Position numbers and translations under genes: made by a program
Shown: positions 34,388 through 42,785 of the stretch, in pieces
How positions within the stretch are numbered: position 1 is the first letter of the stretch
How the letters are laid out: each line of letters opens with the position of its first letter
Notes under the pieces: generated by a model
The model's database searches: none
Told to the model about the DNA's origin: nothing
Seen by the model: only the letters and a program-made list of their open reading frames with translations
Origin: Flavonifractor sp. An92
Lineage (GTDB): Bacteria; Bacillota; Clostridia; Oscillospirales; Oscillospiraceae
DNA length: 64,000 nt
Assembly: GCF_002159175.1 (NCBI RefSeq)
Contig: NZ_NFGZ01000008.1
Span: 62,001-126,000, forward strand
Direction: 5' to 3'

Positions 34388-35113
34388 TTAGCGGTTACGC
34401 GCAGAGGCCTTCTGGGGATTGACGCGGGCAGACGCCTTCTGCGGGTTGTTGCTGATGCCAGCAGCGGCGCCCTTGGCCTTGACGTTGATGACGGAATTGC
34501 GCAGGTACACCACGCCGCCCTTGGGGCCGGGGATGGCGCCGCGCACGGCGATGATGCCCAGCTCGGGGTCCACCTTCACCACGTCCAGGTTCAGCACGGT
34601 GACCTGGTCGCAGCCCATGTGGCCGGCGCCGATCTTGCCCTTGAAGATACGGGAAGGATCGGTAGCGGGGCCCATGGAACCGGCGTGACGGTGCACAGGA
34701 CCGCCGCCGTGGCTCATGGGAGTACGGCCGGCGCCATAGCGCTTAACCACGCCGGCGTAGCCCTTACCCTTGCTGATACCGGTGACATCCACGCGGTCGC
34801 CCTCGGCGAACACGTCGACCTTCACCTCGTCGCCCACGTTCATCTCAGCCGCGTTGGAGAGCTTGAACTCCTTCAGGACCTTCTTGGGAGAGACCTCAGC
34901 CTTCTTCAGATGGCCCAGCTCAGGCTTGGTGAGCTTCTTCTCGGCTACGTCCTCGTAGCCCAGCTGAACGGCAGTGTAGCCGTCCTTCTCCTCGGTCTTC
35001 TTCTGCACGACGGTGCAGGGGCCCGCCTCGATGACGGTGACCGGGATGACCTTACCTTCGGCGTCAAAGATCTGAGTCATGCCGACCTTCTTGCCGATGA
35101 TGGCCTTTTCCAT
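34388..35113 (-). CDS. rplC: 50S ribosomal protein L3 with a duplicated C-terminal octapeptide
   Basis: 241 residues against about 210. [40 protein letters not shown] and [20 protein letters not shown] are canonical L3. After residue 220 there is an extra tail in which NPQKASAR occurs twice, three residues apart; the DNA shows a diverged tandem repeat of about 27 bp. L3 reaches the peptidyl-transferase centre. AAGGAGGAAAAAAC precedes the ATG. Confidence 0.97.
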   Translation of the reverse strand: MEKAIIGKKVGMTQIFDAEGKVIPVTVIEAGPCTVVQKKTEEKDGYTAVQLGYEDVAEKKLTKPELGHLKKAEVSPKKVLKEFKLSNAAEMNVGDEVKVDVFAEGDRVDVTGISKGKGYAGVVKRYGAGRTPMSHGGGPVHRHAGSMGPATDPSRIFKGKIGAGHMGCDQVTVLNLDVVKVDPELGIIAVRGAIPGPKGGVVYLRNSVINVKAKGAAAGISNNPQKASARVNPQKASARNR

Positions 35114-35245
35114 GTTTTTTCCTCCTTATATAGGTTATTGGTTGGGCGAGTTGAGCATCGGGCTCTCATTGCTCGGCCAACTTGACCCGTCCGCCTCAAA
35201 ACGCGGCGGACTGCGGTACAAACTAAGGAAATAGGGGGTTCGCTC
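35114..35245 (-). other. 132-bp gap between rpsJ and rplC with hairpins
   Basis: Contains a perfect GTCCGCC/GGCGGAC hairpin (35189-35211) and a GAGCA/TGCTC dyad within TTGG..CCAA. No T-run follows, so it is not a typical terminator; it may be a processing or translational control site. The rest of the S10 operon is tightly packed. Confidence 0.5.
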
Positions 35246-35560
35246 TTACAGCTTGATCTCGATCTCGACGCCGGCGGGGAGCTCCAGGCTCATCAGGGCC
35301 TCCACGGTCTTGGCGGAAGGCTTCTGGATGTCGATCAGGCGCTTGTGGGTGCGGCGCTCGAACTGCTCACGGCTGTCCTTGTACTTGTGGACAGCGCGGA
35401 GGATGGTGACGACCTCCTTCTTGGTGGGCAGGGGGATGGGGCCGGACACGGTGGCGCCGGTGCGCTTGGCGGTCTCCACGATCTTCTCAGCGCTCTGGTC
35501 GATGAGCTGATGATCGTAAGCCTTCAGGCGGATGCGGATCATTTCTTTCTGAGCTGCCAT
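35246..35560 (-). CDS. rpsJ: 30S ribosomal protein S10 (NusE)
   Basis: 104 residues. [40 protein letters not shown] and [20 protein letters not shown] are invariant. S10 works in the 30S head and, with NusB, in antitermination. ATG 35560 with AAGGAGGAAACACC is chosen; the longer frame enters the structured leader. First gene of the S10 operon. Confidence 0.97.
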   Translation of the reverse strand: MAAQKEMIRIRLKAYDHQLIDQSAEKIVETAKRTGATVSGPIPLPTKKEVVTILRAVHKYKDSREQFERRTHKRLIDIQKPSAKTVEALMSLELPAGVEIEIKL

Positions 35561-35831
35561 TGGTGTTTCCTCCTTAAACATACGAAGTGACGTTCTGTAT
35601 TCCGTGCACGCTTCGTACGGTGAGAATCTTCTGTACACGTTTCCGTGCGTGTCGCGGATCGACACGAAGAAAACCGGCGCAAAAGCAGCCGGTTTCGTCC
35701 CTGCACGGCATGAGCCGTGTACGGAACCTTCTCAGCCGCCCGATTTGCTCGGACATACTCCGCGGAAGTTACCGGCGAAAGCCGCAATCTCCCGCATCAT
35801 CGCAGAATGCACCCTTTACAGGCGCTTGATT
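35561..35831 (-). promoter_or_regulatory. Long structured leader of the S10 operon
   Basis: About 260 nt between promoter and rpsJ. On the minus strand it holds hairpins at 35704-35719 (CACGGC/GCCGTG), 35673-35693 (ACCGGC/GCCGGT), 35648-35666 (CGTGTCG/CGACACG) and 35581-35617 (TACGAAG/CTTCGTA), the last ending just before the ribosome binding site. This is the place and style of a ribosomal-protein autoregulatory leader; the binding protein is not identifiable by eye. Confidence 0.7.
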
Positions 35832-35860
35832 ATGATACCTGAAAACCCGACGTCTGTCAA
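35832..35860 (-). promoter_or_regulatory. Promoter of the S10 operon
   Basis: Minus strand TTGACA, 17-bp spacer, TATCAT. A GCCCCGCCGTCC/GGACGGCGGGGC hairpin without T-run (35890-35918) separates it from the aro operon end. Confidence 0.85.
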
Positions 35861-35933
35861 GAGCTTTCCCGCCGGTTTTTCAATTTTTTTGCCCCGCCGT
35901 CCGGTCTGGACGGCGGGGCCGTGTTTCGTTTCC

Positions 35934-37328
35934 TCAGAGCACCTCACTCAGGCGCTCTTTCATTTCCTCGGGGTCGATCCTGGTCTGGGTGAAGTGCTCC
36001 AGCGCCAGCACCGCCTGGTGGACCAGAAGGCCCATGCCGTTGGCGGTCCGGTGCCCCCGCAGGTCGGTCTGGCGGAGGAGCTCGGTCTGGGCGGGGGCGT
36101 AGATGAGGTCCACCACCAGGGCCTCCCGGGGCAGCGCGTCCAGGAAGGAGAAGTCCGCAAACTGCCCCGCCGTCCCCTCCATGCCCAGAGAGGTGCAGTT
36201 GACCAGCACCCGGCACCCCTGGGCGGCGGCAGCCAGGTCCTCGGGCGTAAAGCCCATAGCGGTCAGGTGCTCCGGGTCGTGGGCGCAGAGGGCCTCCGCC
36301 TTCTCCCGGGAGCGGTTGCACACCGTCACCCGGGCCCCGGCCCGGGCCAGCTTCAGGCACACCGCCTTGGCCGCGCCCCCGGCCCCCAGCACCGTGACCG
36401 CTGTCCCGGCGGGTTCCACGCCTTCATCGGCCAGGGCCCGGAGGAAGCCCGCGCCGTCGGTGTTATAGCCATAGGTCCTGCCGTCCCGGATGCACACGGT
36501 GTTCACCGCGCCGATGAGCCGGGCGTCCTCGTCCAACTCGTCCAGCAGGGGGATCAGCTCCTCCTTGTGGGGCATGGTGGCGTTGAAACCGGCGTATCCG
36601 GCGAATTTAGCGCACTCCAGCCACTCCCGGCACTGCCCCCGGGGCACGCTCTGGCAGAGATAGATGTAGTCCAGCCCCAGCGCCCGGATCATGGTGTTCT
36701 GGATCAGGGGGGACTTGGAGTGTCCCACCGGGTCCCCGATGACACAGAGTTTGCGGGTGGTGTTCTTCAGTTCCACTTGCATGTCCTTCACTTCCCTCTT
36801 GGGCTCCGGCCGGTGGTCGGGCAGGGCGGCGTTCACCCCCAGGGCGATGAGCAGCCCCACGATGGTCTCGATGATGCGGGCGGCGGCGTAGTAGTACCGG
36901 GTCACCCCGGTGACGCCGGTGATGAGGATGACACAGGGCAGGATGCAGGCCATGCCACAGGCGGTAGGCCGTTTGATGAGCAGGCACAGCCACACGCCCG
37001 CCACACACACCGCGCCCAGCACCGGCACCTTCACCCAGGGATTGTCCAGCGCGGGCCCCAGCAGCAAAGTGGCCGTACCCAGCGCGCCGCCCACCACCAC
37101 GCCGATGAGGCGGGAGATCCCCTGCTGAAAGGTCTGGCCCAGGGTGCTCTGGGTGCAGATGATGCAGGCGATACAGGCGTACAGCGGCCCCAGCTGTCCC
37201 AGCACGCCCCCCAGCTCCTCCCGGTACAGGAGGCCGAAGGGGACAAACAGCGCATAGGACAGCATCACCGACACGGCAGTCTTGACCACCCGCATCCCGA
37301 TGCGCGGCAGGGGAACCGGATATCTCAT
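35934..37328 (-). CDS. aroE: Aromatic-acid-exporter-like membrane domain fused to shikimate dehydrogenase
   Basis: 464 residues in one frame. Residues 1-180 are hydrophobic with about five or six helices and look like the N-terminal FUSC/aromatic-acid-exporter family (MRVVKTAVSVMLSYALFVPF, ISRLIGVVVGGALGT). Residues 183-464 are a full AroE: KLCVIGDPVGHSKSPLIQNT, FNATMPHKE with the catalytic Lys, AVNTV, YGYNTDG, the NADP loop VLGAGGAAKAV and NGMGLLVHQ. AroE reduces 3-dehydroshikimate to shikimate. A separate start for AroE at Met183 (36782) with AGGGAAGTGAAGG upstream is possible. Last gene of the aro operon. Confidence 0.9.
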   Translation of the reverse strand: MRYPVPLPRIGMRVVKTAVSVMLSYALFVPFGLLYREELGGVLGQLGPLYACIACIICTQSTLGQTFQQGISRLIGVVVGGALGTATLLLGPALDNPWVKVPVLGAVCVAGVWLCLLIKRPTACGMACILPCVILITGVTGVTRYYYAAARIIETIVGLLIALGVNAALPDHRPEPKREVKDMQVELKNTTRKLCVIGDPVGHSKSPLIQNTMIRALGLDYIYLCQSVPRGQCREWLECAKFAGYAGFNATMPHKEELIPLLDELDEDARLIGAVNTVCIRDGRTYGYNTDGAGFLRALADEGVEPAGTAVTVLGAGGAAKAVCLKLARAGARVTVCNRSREKAEALCAHDPEHLTAMGFTPEDLAAAAQGCRVLVNCTSLGMEGTAGQFADFSFLDALPREALVVDLIYAPAQTELLRQTDLRGHRTANGMGLLVHQAVLALEHFTQTRIDPEEMKERLSEVL

Positions 37329-37369
37329 GTTCTTCTCCTTTTTATATTCTGTGGAAGCCCACAGTCAGC

Positions 37370-37822
37370 TCAATGGAAGCTCTCTTTGCCTACTTTCTCT
37401 CTCGAGAGAAAGTAGGACATGGCGGCCTCGTAGCCGTACAGGCCCAGGCCGCAGATCTGGCCCACACAGGCGGGGGCGGTGACGCTCTTGTGGCGGAACT
37501 CCTCCCGCTGGTGGATGTTGGAGATGTGGACCTCCACGCAGGGCACCGAAACGGCCTTCAGGGCGTCCAGAATGGCCACCGAGTAGTGGGTGTAGGCCCC
37601 AGGATTCATGACGATGGCGTCGTACACCCCGTCGGCCTCCTGGATGGCGTCCACGATGTCCCCCTCATGGTTGGACTGGAAGCAGTCGGCGGTGGAGCCG
37701 TGGGCGGCGGCGAACTCTTTCAGGTGGGCGCACAGGCTCTCGTAGTTCTCCGAGCCGTAGATGCCCGGCTCCCGCTTGCCCAGCAGGTTCAGGTTGGGTC
37801 CGTTGATGATGAGGAATTTCAC
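37370..37822 (-). CDS. aroQ: 3-Dehydroquinate dehydratase, type II
   Basis: 150 residues. NGPNLNLLGKREPGIYG with the catalytic Tyr, FQSNHEG, MNPGAYTHYSVAI and EVHISNIHQREEFRHKSV are the type II family motifs. It dehydrates 3-dehydroquinate. The last residues (YFLSREKVGKESFH) are encoded by a 28-bp near-perfect palindrome, an apparent repeat insertion that extends the C-terminus. The start overlaps the aroK stop by 4 bp. Confidence 0.96.
   Translation of the reverse strand: MKFLIINGPNLNLLGKREPGIYGSENYESLCAHLKEFAAAHGSTADCFQSNHEGDIVDAIQEADGVYDAIVMNPGAYTHYSVAILDALKAVSVPCVEVHISNIHQREEFRHKSVTAPACVGQICGLGLYGYEAAMSYFLSREKVGKESFH
37387..37414. repeat. 28-bp palindrome at the 3' end of aroQ
   Basis: CCTACTTTCTCTC, two bases, GAGAGAAAGTAGG: 13-bp perfect arms inside the coding frame, followed on the minus strand by CAAAGAGAG. 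Its TTTCT-core/AGAAA design matches palindromes at 60131-60160 and 60388-60415. Confidence 0.8.
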
Positions 37823-38313
37823 AGCTTCAGCACCTCCAGAATGGCGTCGGCCGCCGCCTCCGGGGACGGCAGATCGGAAATGACGTGATGGGCCCAGCGG
37901 CGGTACACCGGCTCCCGCCGGGCGAAGCGCTCCACGAAGGCCTCTCTCCTCCCCTGGGCCAGGGGCCGGTCCCCCAGCACGCCGGAGTCATAAGTAACAC
38001 CCGGGTCCCGGCAGAGGAAAAAGACGGTGCCGCTCCCGTGGAGGGGCCGGATGGCCCCCTCCCGCAGGGGGAGCCCCCCGCCGCAGGAGATCACCAGCCC
38101 GGATTTCCCGGCCAGTTCCCCGGCCACGCGCTCCTCACAGGCGCGGAAGTAGCCCTCCCCCCACTCCCGGAAGATCCAGGGGATGGTGCGGCCCTCCCGG
38201 GCCTCGATGAGGGCGTCGGTGTCGATGAGCTCCACCCCCAGCTTTTTGGAGAGAATGGCGCCCACCGTGGACTTGCCGCAGCCCATCATGCCGATGAGGA
38301 CGATGTTCTTCAT
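37819..38313 (-). CDS. aroK: Shikimate kinase
   Basis: 164 residues. P-loop LIGMMGCGKSTVGAI, ELIDTDALIEAREGRTIPWI with the Mg and shikimate ligands, VISCGGGLPLREGAI (GGG loop), and RPLAQGRREAFVERFARREP (lid). It phosphorylates shikimate at O3. Starts in the pheA stop (4-bp ATGA overlap) and overlaps aroQ likewise, indicating strict coupling. Confidence 0.96.
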   Translation of the reverse strand: MKNIVLIGMMGCGKSTVGAILSKKLGVELIDTDALIEAREGRTIPWIFREWGEGYFRACEERVAGELAGKSGLVISCGGGLPLREGAIRPLHGSGTVFFLCRDPGVTYDSGVLGDRPLAQGRREAFVERFARREPVYRRWAHHVISDLPSPEAAADAILEVLKL

Positions 38314-39467
38314 GGCTCGTACCCCTTGAAATTGCCCAGCACCCGCATCTCACCGGAGAGCTGGGAGAGCTCGTGGAGCACCCCGTCCATGCCGGGGGCC
38401 AGCAAATCTCCGGAAAACTCCAGGAAGAAAAGGTACTCCCAGCTCCGCCCCGGAATGGGCCGGGACTCCAGCTTCAGAAGGTTCAGCCCCTGGACCGCGA
38501 AGAGGGTCAGGATCTGGTGCAGGGAGCCGCTCTGGTGGGGCAGGCGGAAGAGGGCGGAGATCTTGTCCCGGCGCTCCCGCAGCTCCATCACTGGGGAGAC
38601 CACCACAAAGCGGGTATGGTTGAGGGAGTTGTAGTTGGTGCCCTCCACCAGGATGTTGAGGCCGTAGAGCTGGGCGGCCCGTCGGGAGCAGATGGCCCCG
38701 GCGGTGCGGTCCCCGGTCTCGGCCACCTGCTTGGCCGACCCGGCGGTGTCCAGGGTGGGCACCCGCCGCCAGTCCCGGTGTTGGTCCAAAAACTTCTCGC
38801 TCTGCATAAGGCCCTGTTCGTGGGAGTAGACCGTGCGGATGTCCGCCATGGTCACCCCGGGGAGGGCCATCAGGCAGTGCTCCACCTTCACATCATACTC
38901 CCCCACCACATAATAGCGGTACTGGGCCAGCAGATCGTACACCTGCCGGATGGAGCCGGTGGAGCTGTTCTCGATGGGGAGCACGGCATAGTCGGCCTCC
39001 CCCCGCTCCAGGGCGGCGAACACGTCGGAGAACCAGGGACAGCCCTTGCTGTCCACGTCCTCGCCGAAGAACCCGGCGGCGGCCTCCTCGCTGTAACAGC
39101 CCGGCTCGCCCTGGTAGACCACCCGGGGACGCTCCACCGGCTTCCGCGCCCCAGCCAGGGCGGCGGCGTAGGCGGCGTAACCCGGGTCCTCGGTGCCCTC
39201 CTTCACCAGATGGCGCTGCTGGCGGCGGGAGATGGCCATGATGGTCTCATAGAGCTCCGCCAGGTCGGCCCGGCGGGCCGGGTCGTCGGTGAGGGCGGTC
39301 TTGGCGGCGATGACCCGCTTTTCCCGCTCGGCGTCCAGCACCGGCACGCCGTTCTGCTGCTTCCACTCCCCCACCTTGCCGGTGATCTCCATCCGCCGAA
39401 GGAACAGGTCCACCAGCTCCCGGTCGATGGCGTCGATCTCCTGTCGGTATTGCTCCAGTTGACTCAT
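38310..39467 (-). CDS. pheA: Bifunctional chorismate mutase / prephenate dehydratase
   Basis: 385 residues. Residues 1-95: AroQ-type chorismate mutase (YRQEIDAIDRELVDLFLRRM). Residues about 112-290: prephenate dehydratase (VVYQGEPGCYSEEAAAGFFG, LPIENSSTGSIRQVYDLL, NHTRFVVVSP). Residues about 300-375: ACT domain with LESRPIPGRSWEYLFFLEF, the phenylalanine-binding ESRP motif, so feedback inhibition by Phe is expected. Product is phenylpyruvate. The ATG has AAAGGAGAG upstream; 35 nt after aroC. Confidence 0.96.
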   Translation of the reverse strand: MSQLEQYRQEIDAIDRELVDLFLRRMEITGKVGEWKQQNGVPVLDAEREKRVIAAKTALTDDPARRADLAELYETIMAISRRQQRHLVKEGTEDPGYAAYAAALAGARKPVERPRVVYQGEPGCYSEEAAAGFFGEDVDSKGCPWFSDVFAALERGEADYAVLPIENSSTGSIRQVYDLLAQYRYYVVGEYDVKVEHCLMALPGVTMADIRTVYSHEQGLMQSEKFLDQHRDWRRVPTLDTAGSAKQVAETGDRTAGAICSRRAAQLYGLNILVEGTNYNSLNHTRFVVVSPVMELRERRDKISALFRLPHQSGSLHQILTLFAVQGLNLLKLESRPIPGRSWEYLFFLEFSGDLLAPGMDGVLHELSQLSGEMRVLGNFKGYEP

Positions 39468-39502
39468 GTTCGTCGCTCTCCTTTTCCGGACAATCCAATT
39501 CT

Positions 39503-40480
39503 TTAAATCCCCAGAACCTCACAGGCGGCCAGGGCGGCGGCGGCCTCCACCACCGGCACCGCCCGCAGTACCACGCAGGGGTCGTGGCGGCCCTCCACGA
39601 TGAGCTCCGTCTCCTCCATGCGGGACAGGCTCACCGTCCGCTGGGGTTTCGAGATGGACGGGGTGGGGCGGAACACCACCTCAAAGTCCACCGGCATGCC
39701 GTTGGTGATACCGCCGTTGACACCGCCGGCGTGGTTGGTGGCGGTGGCGATGTGGTCCCCCTCCAGGCAGAAGGGGTCGTTGGCCTCGCTGCCCCGCATG
39801 GAGGCCAGGGCAAAACCCGCGCCGAAGGAAATGCCCTTCACGGCGGGGACGGCAAAGAGGTACTGGGCAAAGATGCCCTCCACATTACAGCCGAAGTCGG
39901 GGGAGCCCAGCCCGGCGGGCAGGCCCTCCACAGCGCAGCGGACGCAGCCGCCCACGCTGTCCCCCTCTCCCTTGGCCGCCAGAATGGCCGCCCGGGCCTG
40001 CTCCTCGGAGGGATCGGGGATACCCGCCAGGTTGGATACCTGGGCGGAGACGGTGATCCCCCGCTCCTTCAGCACCAGCTTGGCCACCGCCCCGGCGAAC
40101 ACCAGGGGCGCGGTGAGCCGCCCGGAGAAGTGCCCGCCTCCCCGGTAGTCATTGCAGCCGCCGTAGCGCACCTGTCCGGTGTAGTCAGCGTGGCCGGGCC
40201 GGGGCATGTCGCGGAGCTTGCTGTAATCCTTGCTGCGGGTGTCGGTGTTGCGGATAATCGCGCACAGAGGGGTGCCGGTGGTTTTCCCCTCAAAGACGCC
40301 GGACAGAATCTCCGGCTCGTCGGCCTCCCGCCGGGCGGTGGAGGTGGAGTTCTGGCCCGGGGCCCGGCGCTTGAGCTCAGAGCGGATGAAGTCCAGATCC
40401 AGCTCCACCCCGGAGGGCAGCCCCTCCAGGGTGACGCCGATGGCCGGTCCGTGGGATTCTCCAAAGATGGTATAGCGCAT
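39503..40480 (-). CDS. aroC: Chorismate synthase
   Basis: 325 residues, slightly short for the family (about 350-390), mainly at the C-terminal end. RYTIFGESHGPAIGVTLEGL, RRAPGQNSTSTARREADEPE, RPGHADYTGQVRYGGCNDYR and GGHFSGRLTAPLVFAGAVAK contain the active-site His and FMN contacts. It makes chorismate from EPSP using reduced FMN. ATG 40480 overlaps the aroA stop (TAATG) with GGGAGGAAG upstream. Confidence 0.96.
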   Translation of the reverse strand: MRYTIFGESHGPAIGVTLEGLPSGVELDLDFIRSELKRRAPGQNSTSTARREADEPEILSGVFEGKTTGTPLCAIIRNTDTRSKDYSKLRDMPRPGHADYTGQVRYGGCNDYRGGGHFSGRLTAPLVFAGAVAKLVLKERGITVSAQVSNLAGIPDPSEEQARAAILAAKGEGDSVGGCVRCAVEGLPAGLGSPDFGCNVEGIFAQYLFAVPAVKGISFGAGFALASMRGSEANDPFCLEGDHIATATNHAGGVNGGITNGMPVDFEVVFRPTPSISKPQRTVSLSRMEETELIVEGRHDPCVVLRAVPVVEAAAALAACEVLGI

Positions 40481-41712
40481 TACTCTTCCTCCCGGACGAT
40501 CTGTCCGCCCATGGCCTCGTAGTCCTCCCAGAAGTGGGGGTAGGACTTTTTGACGCACTCCGCCCCGGTGATGGTCACCGGAGCTTCACAGCGGGTGGCG
40601 GCAATGGCGGCCATCATGGCGATGCGGTGGTCGTTGTGGGCGCTCACCGTGACGCCGCCGGGGAGGGTCTCCTTGCCGTGGAAGGTGAGGAAATCCGGTC
40701 CCTCCTCCACGTTGCCGCCCAGGGCGGTGAGGACCTCGGTCACGGTGGCCAGGCGGTCGCTCTCCTTGAGCCGCAACCGGGCGGCGTTCACCAGGTGGGT
40801 GGTCTCCCCCGCCCGCAGTACCGCGTGGGCCGCCAGGGGGGGCACCAGGTCGGGGCACTGGCTCACGTCCAGCGCCTGCTCCCCCACCTCCCGCAGGCGA
40901 AGCCAGTAGGGCACGATGCGCATGTCACCCTGGACCGAGAAGGCGTTGAGCCCCTCCAGGTCCATCTCGTTGCCCACGCCGATGGCGGCGTACCAGAAGG
41001 CGGCCTGGGAGTAGTCCCCCTCGATGGTTAAATCCCGGTGCCGGTAGATTTGATTGCCGGGCACCTTAAACACGCGCTTTCCGTCCCACTCCGCCTTGAC
41101 TTCAAACTGCTCCAGGGCGTCCAGGGTCATGTCCACATAGCCCCGGCTCTCCAGGTCGGTGGTGAGATGGATCTCGCTGTCCCCGTCCAGGAGGGGCAGG
41201 GCGAAGAGGAGCCCGGTCACGAACTGGCTGGACACGTCGCCGGGGAGGGTGTACACGCCGGGGGTCAGCTTCCCCTCCACCGTGAGGATGTTGTCCTTTA
41301 ACTCATAGGAGATGCCCTTCTCCTCAAAAATCCGGAAGTAGGGCTCCTGGGGCCGCTCCATGAGCCGCCCGTGGCCGGTGAAGCGCCCCTTCCCCTTCAG
41401 GGCCAGAGCCAGAGGGATGAGGAAGCGCAGGGTGGAGCCGCTCTCCCCGCAGTCCATCAGCTCCGGGGCGGGATCGTCGTGGCCGTCCACCAGGTCAGCC
41501 CCCCGGATGATGGTGCCGTCGGCGGAGGCGTCGGCGTCCAGGGTGCGCATACAGCGGAGGGTGGCCTGGATATCGTCGGACAGGAGCACATTGGAGAGGT
41601 GACAGAAGCCGTCGGACAGGGCGGCGGCGATGATGAGCCGGTGGCTCTGGGATTTGCTGGGCGGGGGCGTCAGCACGCCCCGCAGACGGGTAGGTGTGAT
41701 GGTGACCTTCAT
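40480..41712 (-). CDS. aroA: 3-Phosphoshikimate 1-carboxyvinyltransferase (EPSP synthase)
   Basis: 410 residues. PPPSKSQSHRLIIAAALSDG at the N-terminus, LMDCGESGSTLRFLIPLALA with the GxSGST/LRFL motif, RLRLKESDRLATVTEVLTAL and HNDHRIAMMAAIA are canonical. It joins PEP and shikimate-3-phosphate and is the glyphosate target; GESGS at the inhibitor-binding loop departs from the usual NAGT/S of class I, suggesting a class II-like or divergent enzyme. Overlaps aroB by 4 bp. Confidence 0.95.
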   Translation of the reverse strand: MKVTITPTRLRGVLTPPPSKSQSHRLIIAAALSDGFCHLSNVLLSDDIQATLRCMRTLDADASADGTIIRGADLVDGHDDPAPELMDCGESGSTLRFLIPLALALKGKGRFTGHGRLMERPQEPYFRIFEEKGISYELKDNILTVEGKLTPGVYTLPGDVSSQFVTGLLFALPLLDGDSEIHLTTDLESRGYVDMTLDALEQFEVKAEWDGKRVFKVPGNQIYRHRDLTIEGDYSQAAFWYAAIGVGNEMDLEGLNAFSVQGDMRIVPYWLRLREVGEQALDVSQCPDLVPPLAAHAVLRAGETTHLVNAARLRLKESDRLATVTEVLTALGGNVEEGPDFLTFHGKETLPGGVTVSAHNDHRIAMMAAIAATRCEAPVTITGAECVKKSYPHFWEDYEAMGGQIVREEE

Positions 41713-42773
41713 TTCAGTTCCTCCAGCAGCTGTGCCTTGGGCATTTTATGGGGAACGGCCTTCCCCAGCTTCTCCAGCAGGATGAGGGTGATGTCCGCCC
41801 CCGTCCCCTTCTTATCGAGGCCCACGGCGGCGTCATACTGCTCCGCCGTGCAGGGGATGGTCTCCGGCAGGCCGAAGGCGGCAGTCAGGGCGGCGATGCG
41901 CGCCCCCGTCCCGGCGGGGGTGATCCCCCACCGCTCGCCCAGAGCGGCGGCCTGCACCATCCCGGCGGCCACGGCCTGGCCGTGGGTCCAGGTCTGGTAA
42001 TTCCCCGCCAGCTCGTAGGCGTGGCCCAGGGTGTGGCCGAAGTTGAGAAGCATCCGTTTTCCGGTATCCCGCTCGTCCTCTTCTACAACGATTCGTTTTA
42101 AATCGCAGCAGGTATACAAAACGTGTTCGATTTCTGTCGTAATTTCGGCCCGTCCGGGGCGCTGGGCCAGGAAGTCGAAGAAGGGCTCATCCAGGATGCA
42201 GCCGTACTTGATGACCTCGGCCATGCCGTCGGCGAAGGTGGCGTCGGGGAGGGTGTCCAGGGTGTCCGGGTCCATGAGGACCAGCTTGGGCTGCCAGAAA
42301 GCCCCGGCCAGGTTCTTGCCGTGCTGGAGGTCGATGGCCACTTTGCCCCCCACCGAGGAGTCCACCTGCGCTAGGAGGGTGGTGGGGATCTGGACGAAGT
42401 CCACCCCCCGCAGGAAGGTAGCGGCGGCGAAGCCCGCCAAATCTCCCACCACGCCGCCGCCCAGGGCGATCACGGCGTCGGTGCGGGTGAGGCCGAAGTG
42501 GGCAAAGCCCTCCCACAGCTGCTCCAGGGCGGGGGCGCACTTGGAGGGCTCCCCCGCCGGGAGGGTAAAGCCCCGGGCCTCGAATCCGGCGGCGTTCAGG
42601 CTCTCCCCCAGCTTTCCGGCGTAGAGGGGTCCCACATTGGAGTCGGTGACCACCGCCAGGCGGCGGGCCTTGGGCAGTACCTCCCGGCACAGCTCCCCCG
42701 CCCGGCTGAGGAGCCCCCGCTCGATGCGGATGTCATAGTCCCGTCCGGGCAGATGGACCGTCAGAGTTTTCAT
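41709..42773 (-). CDS. aroB: 3-Dehydroquinate synthase
   Basis: 354 residues. VIALGGGVVGDLAGFAAATF, FVQIPTTLLAQVDSSVGGKV, RMLLNFGHTLGHAYE with Zn-binding His, and HGQAVAAGMV are the family blocks. It converts DAHP to 3-dehydroquinate with NAD and zinc. GTAAGGAGAGAAGCGT precedes the ATG; 12 nt after the DAHP synthase gene. Confidence 0.96.
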   Translation of the reverse strand: MKTLTVHLPGRDYDIRIERGLLSRAGELCREVLPKARRLAVVTDSNVGPLYAGKLGESLNAAGFEARGFTLPAGEPSKCAPALEQLWEGFAHFGLTRTDAVIALGGGVVGDLAGFAAATFLRGVDFVQIPTTLLAQVDSSVGGKVAIDLQHGKNLAGAFWQPKLVLMDPDTLDTLPDATFADGMAEVIKYGCILDEPFFDFLAQRPGRAEITTEIEHVLYTCCDLKRIVVEEDERDTGKRMLLNFGHTLGHAYELAGNYQTWTHGQAVAAGMVQAAALGERWGITPAGTGARIAALTAAFGLPETIPCTAEQYDAAVGLDKKGTGADITLILLEKLGKAVPHKMPKAQLLEELK

Positions 42774-42785
42774 ACGCTTCTCTCC

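Noticed and set aside
35587-35829. Small genes in the S10 leader
   Set aside because: Short open frames on both strands coincide with stable hairpins and have no plausible start signals; the region is explained as an RNA leader.
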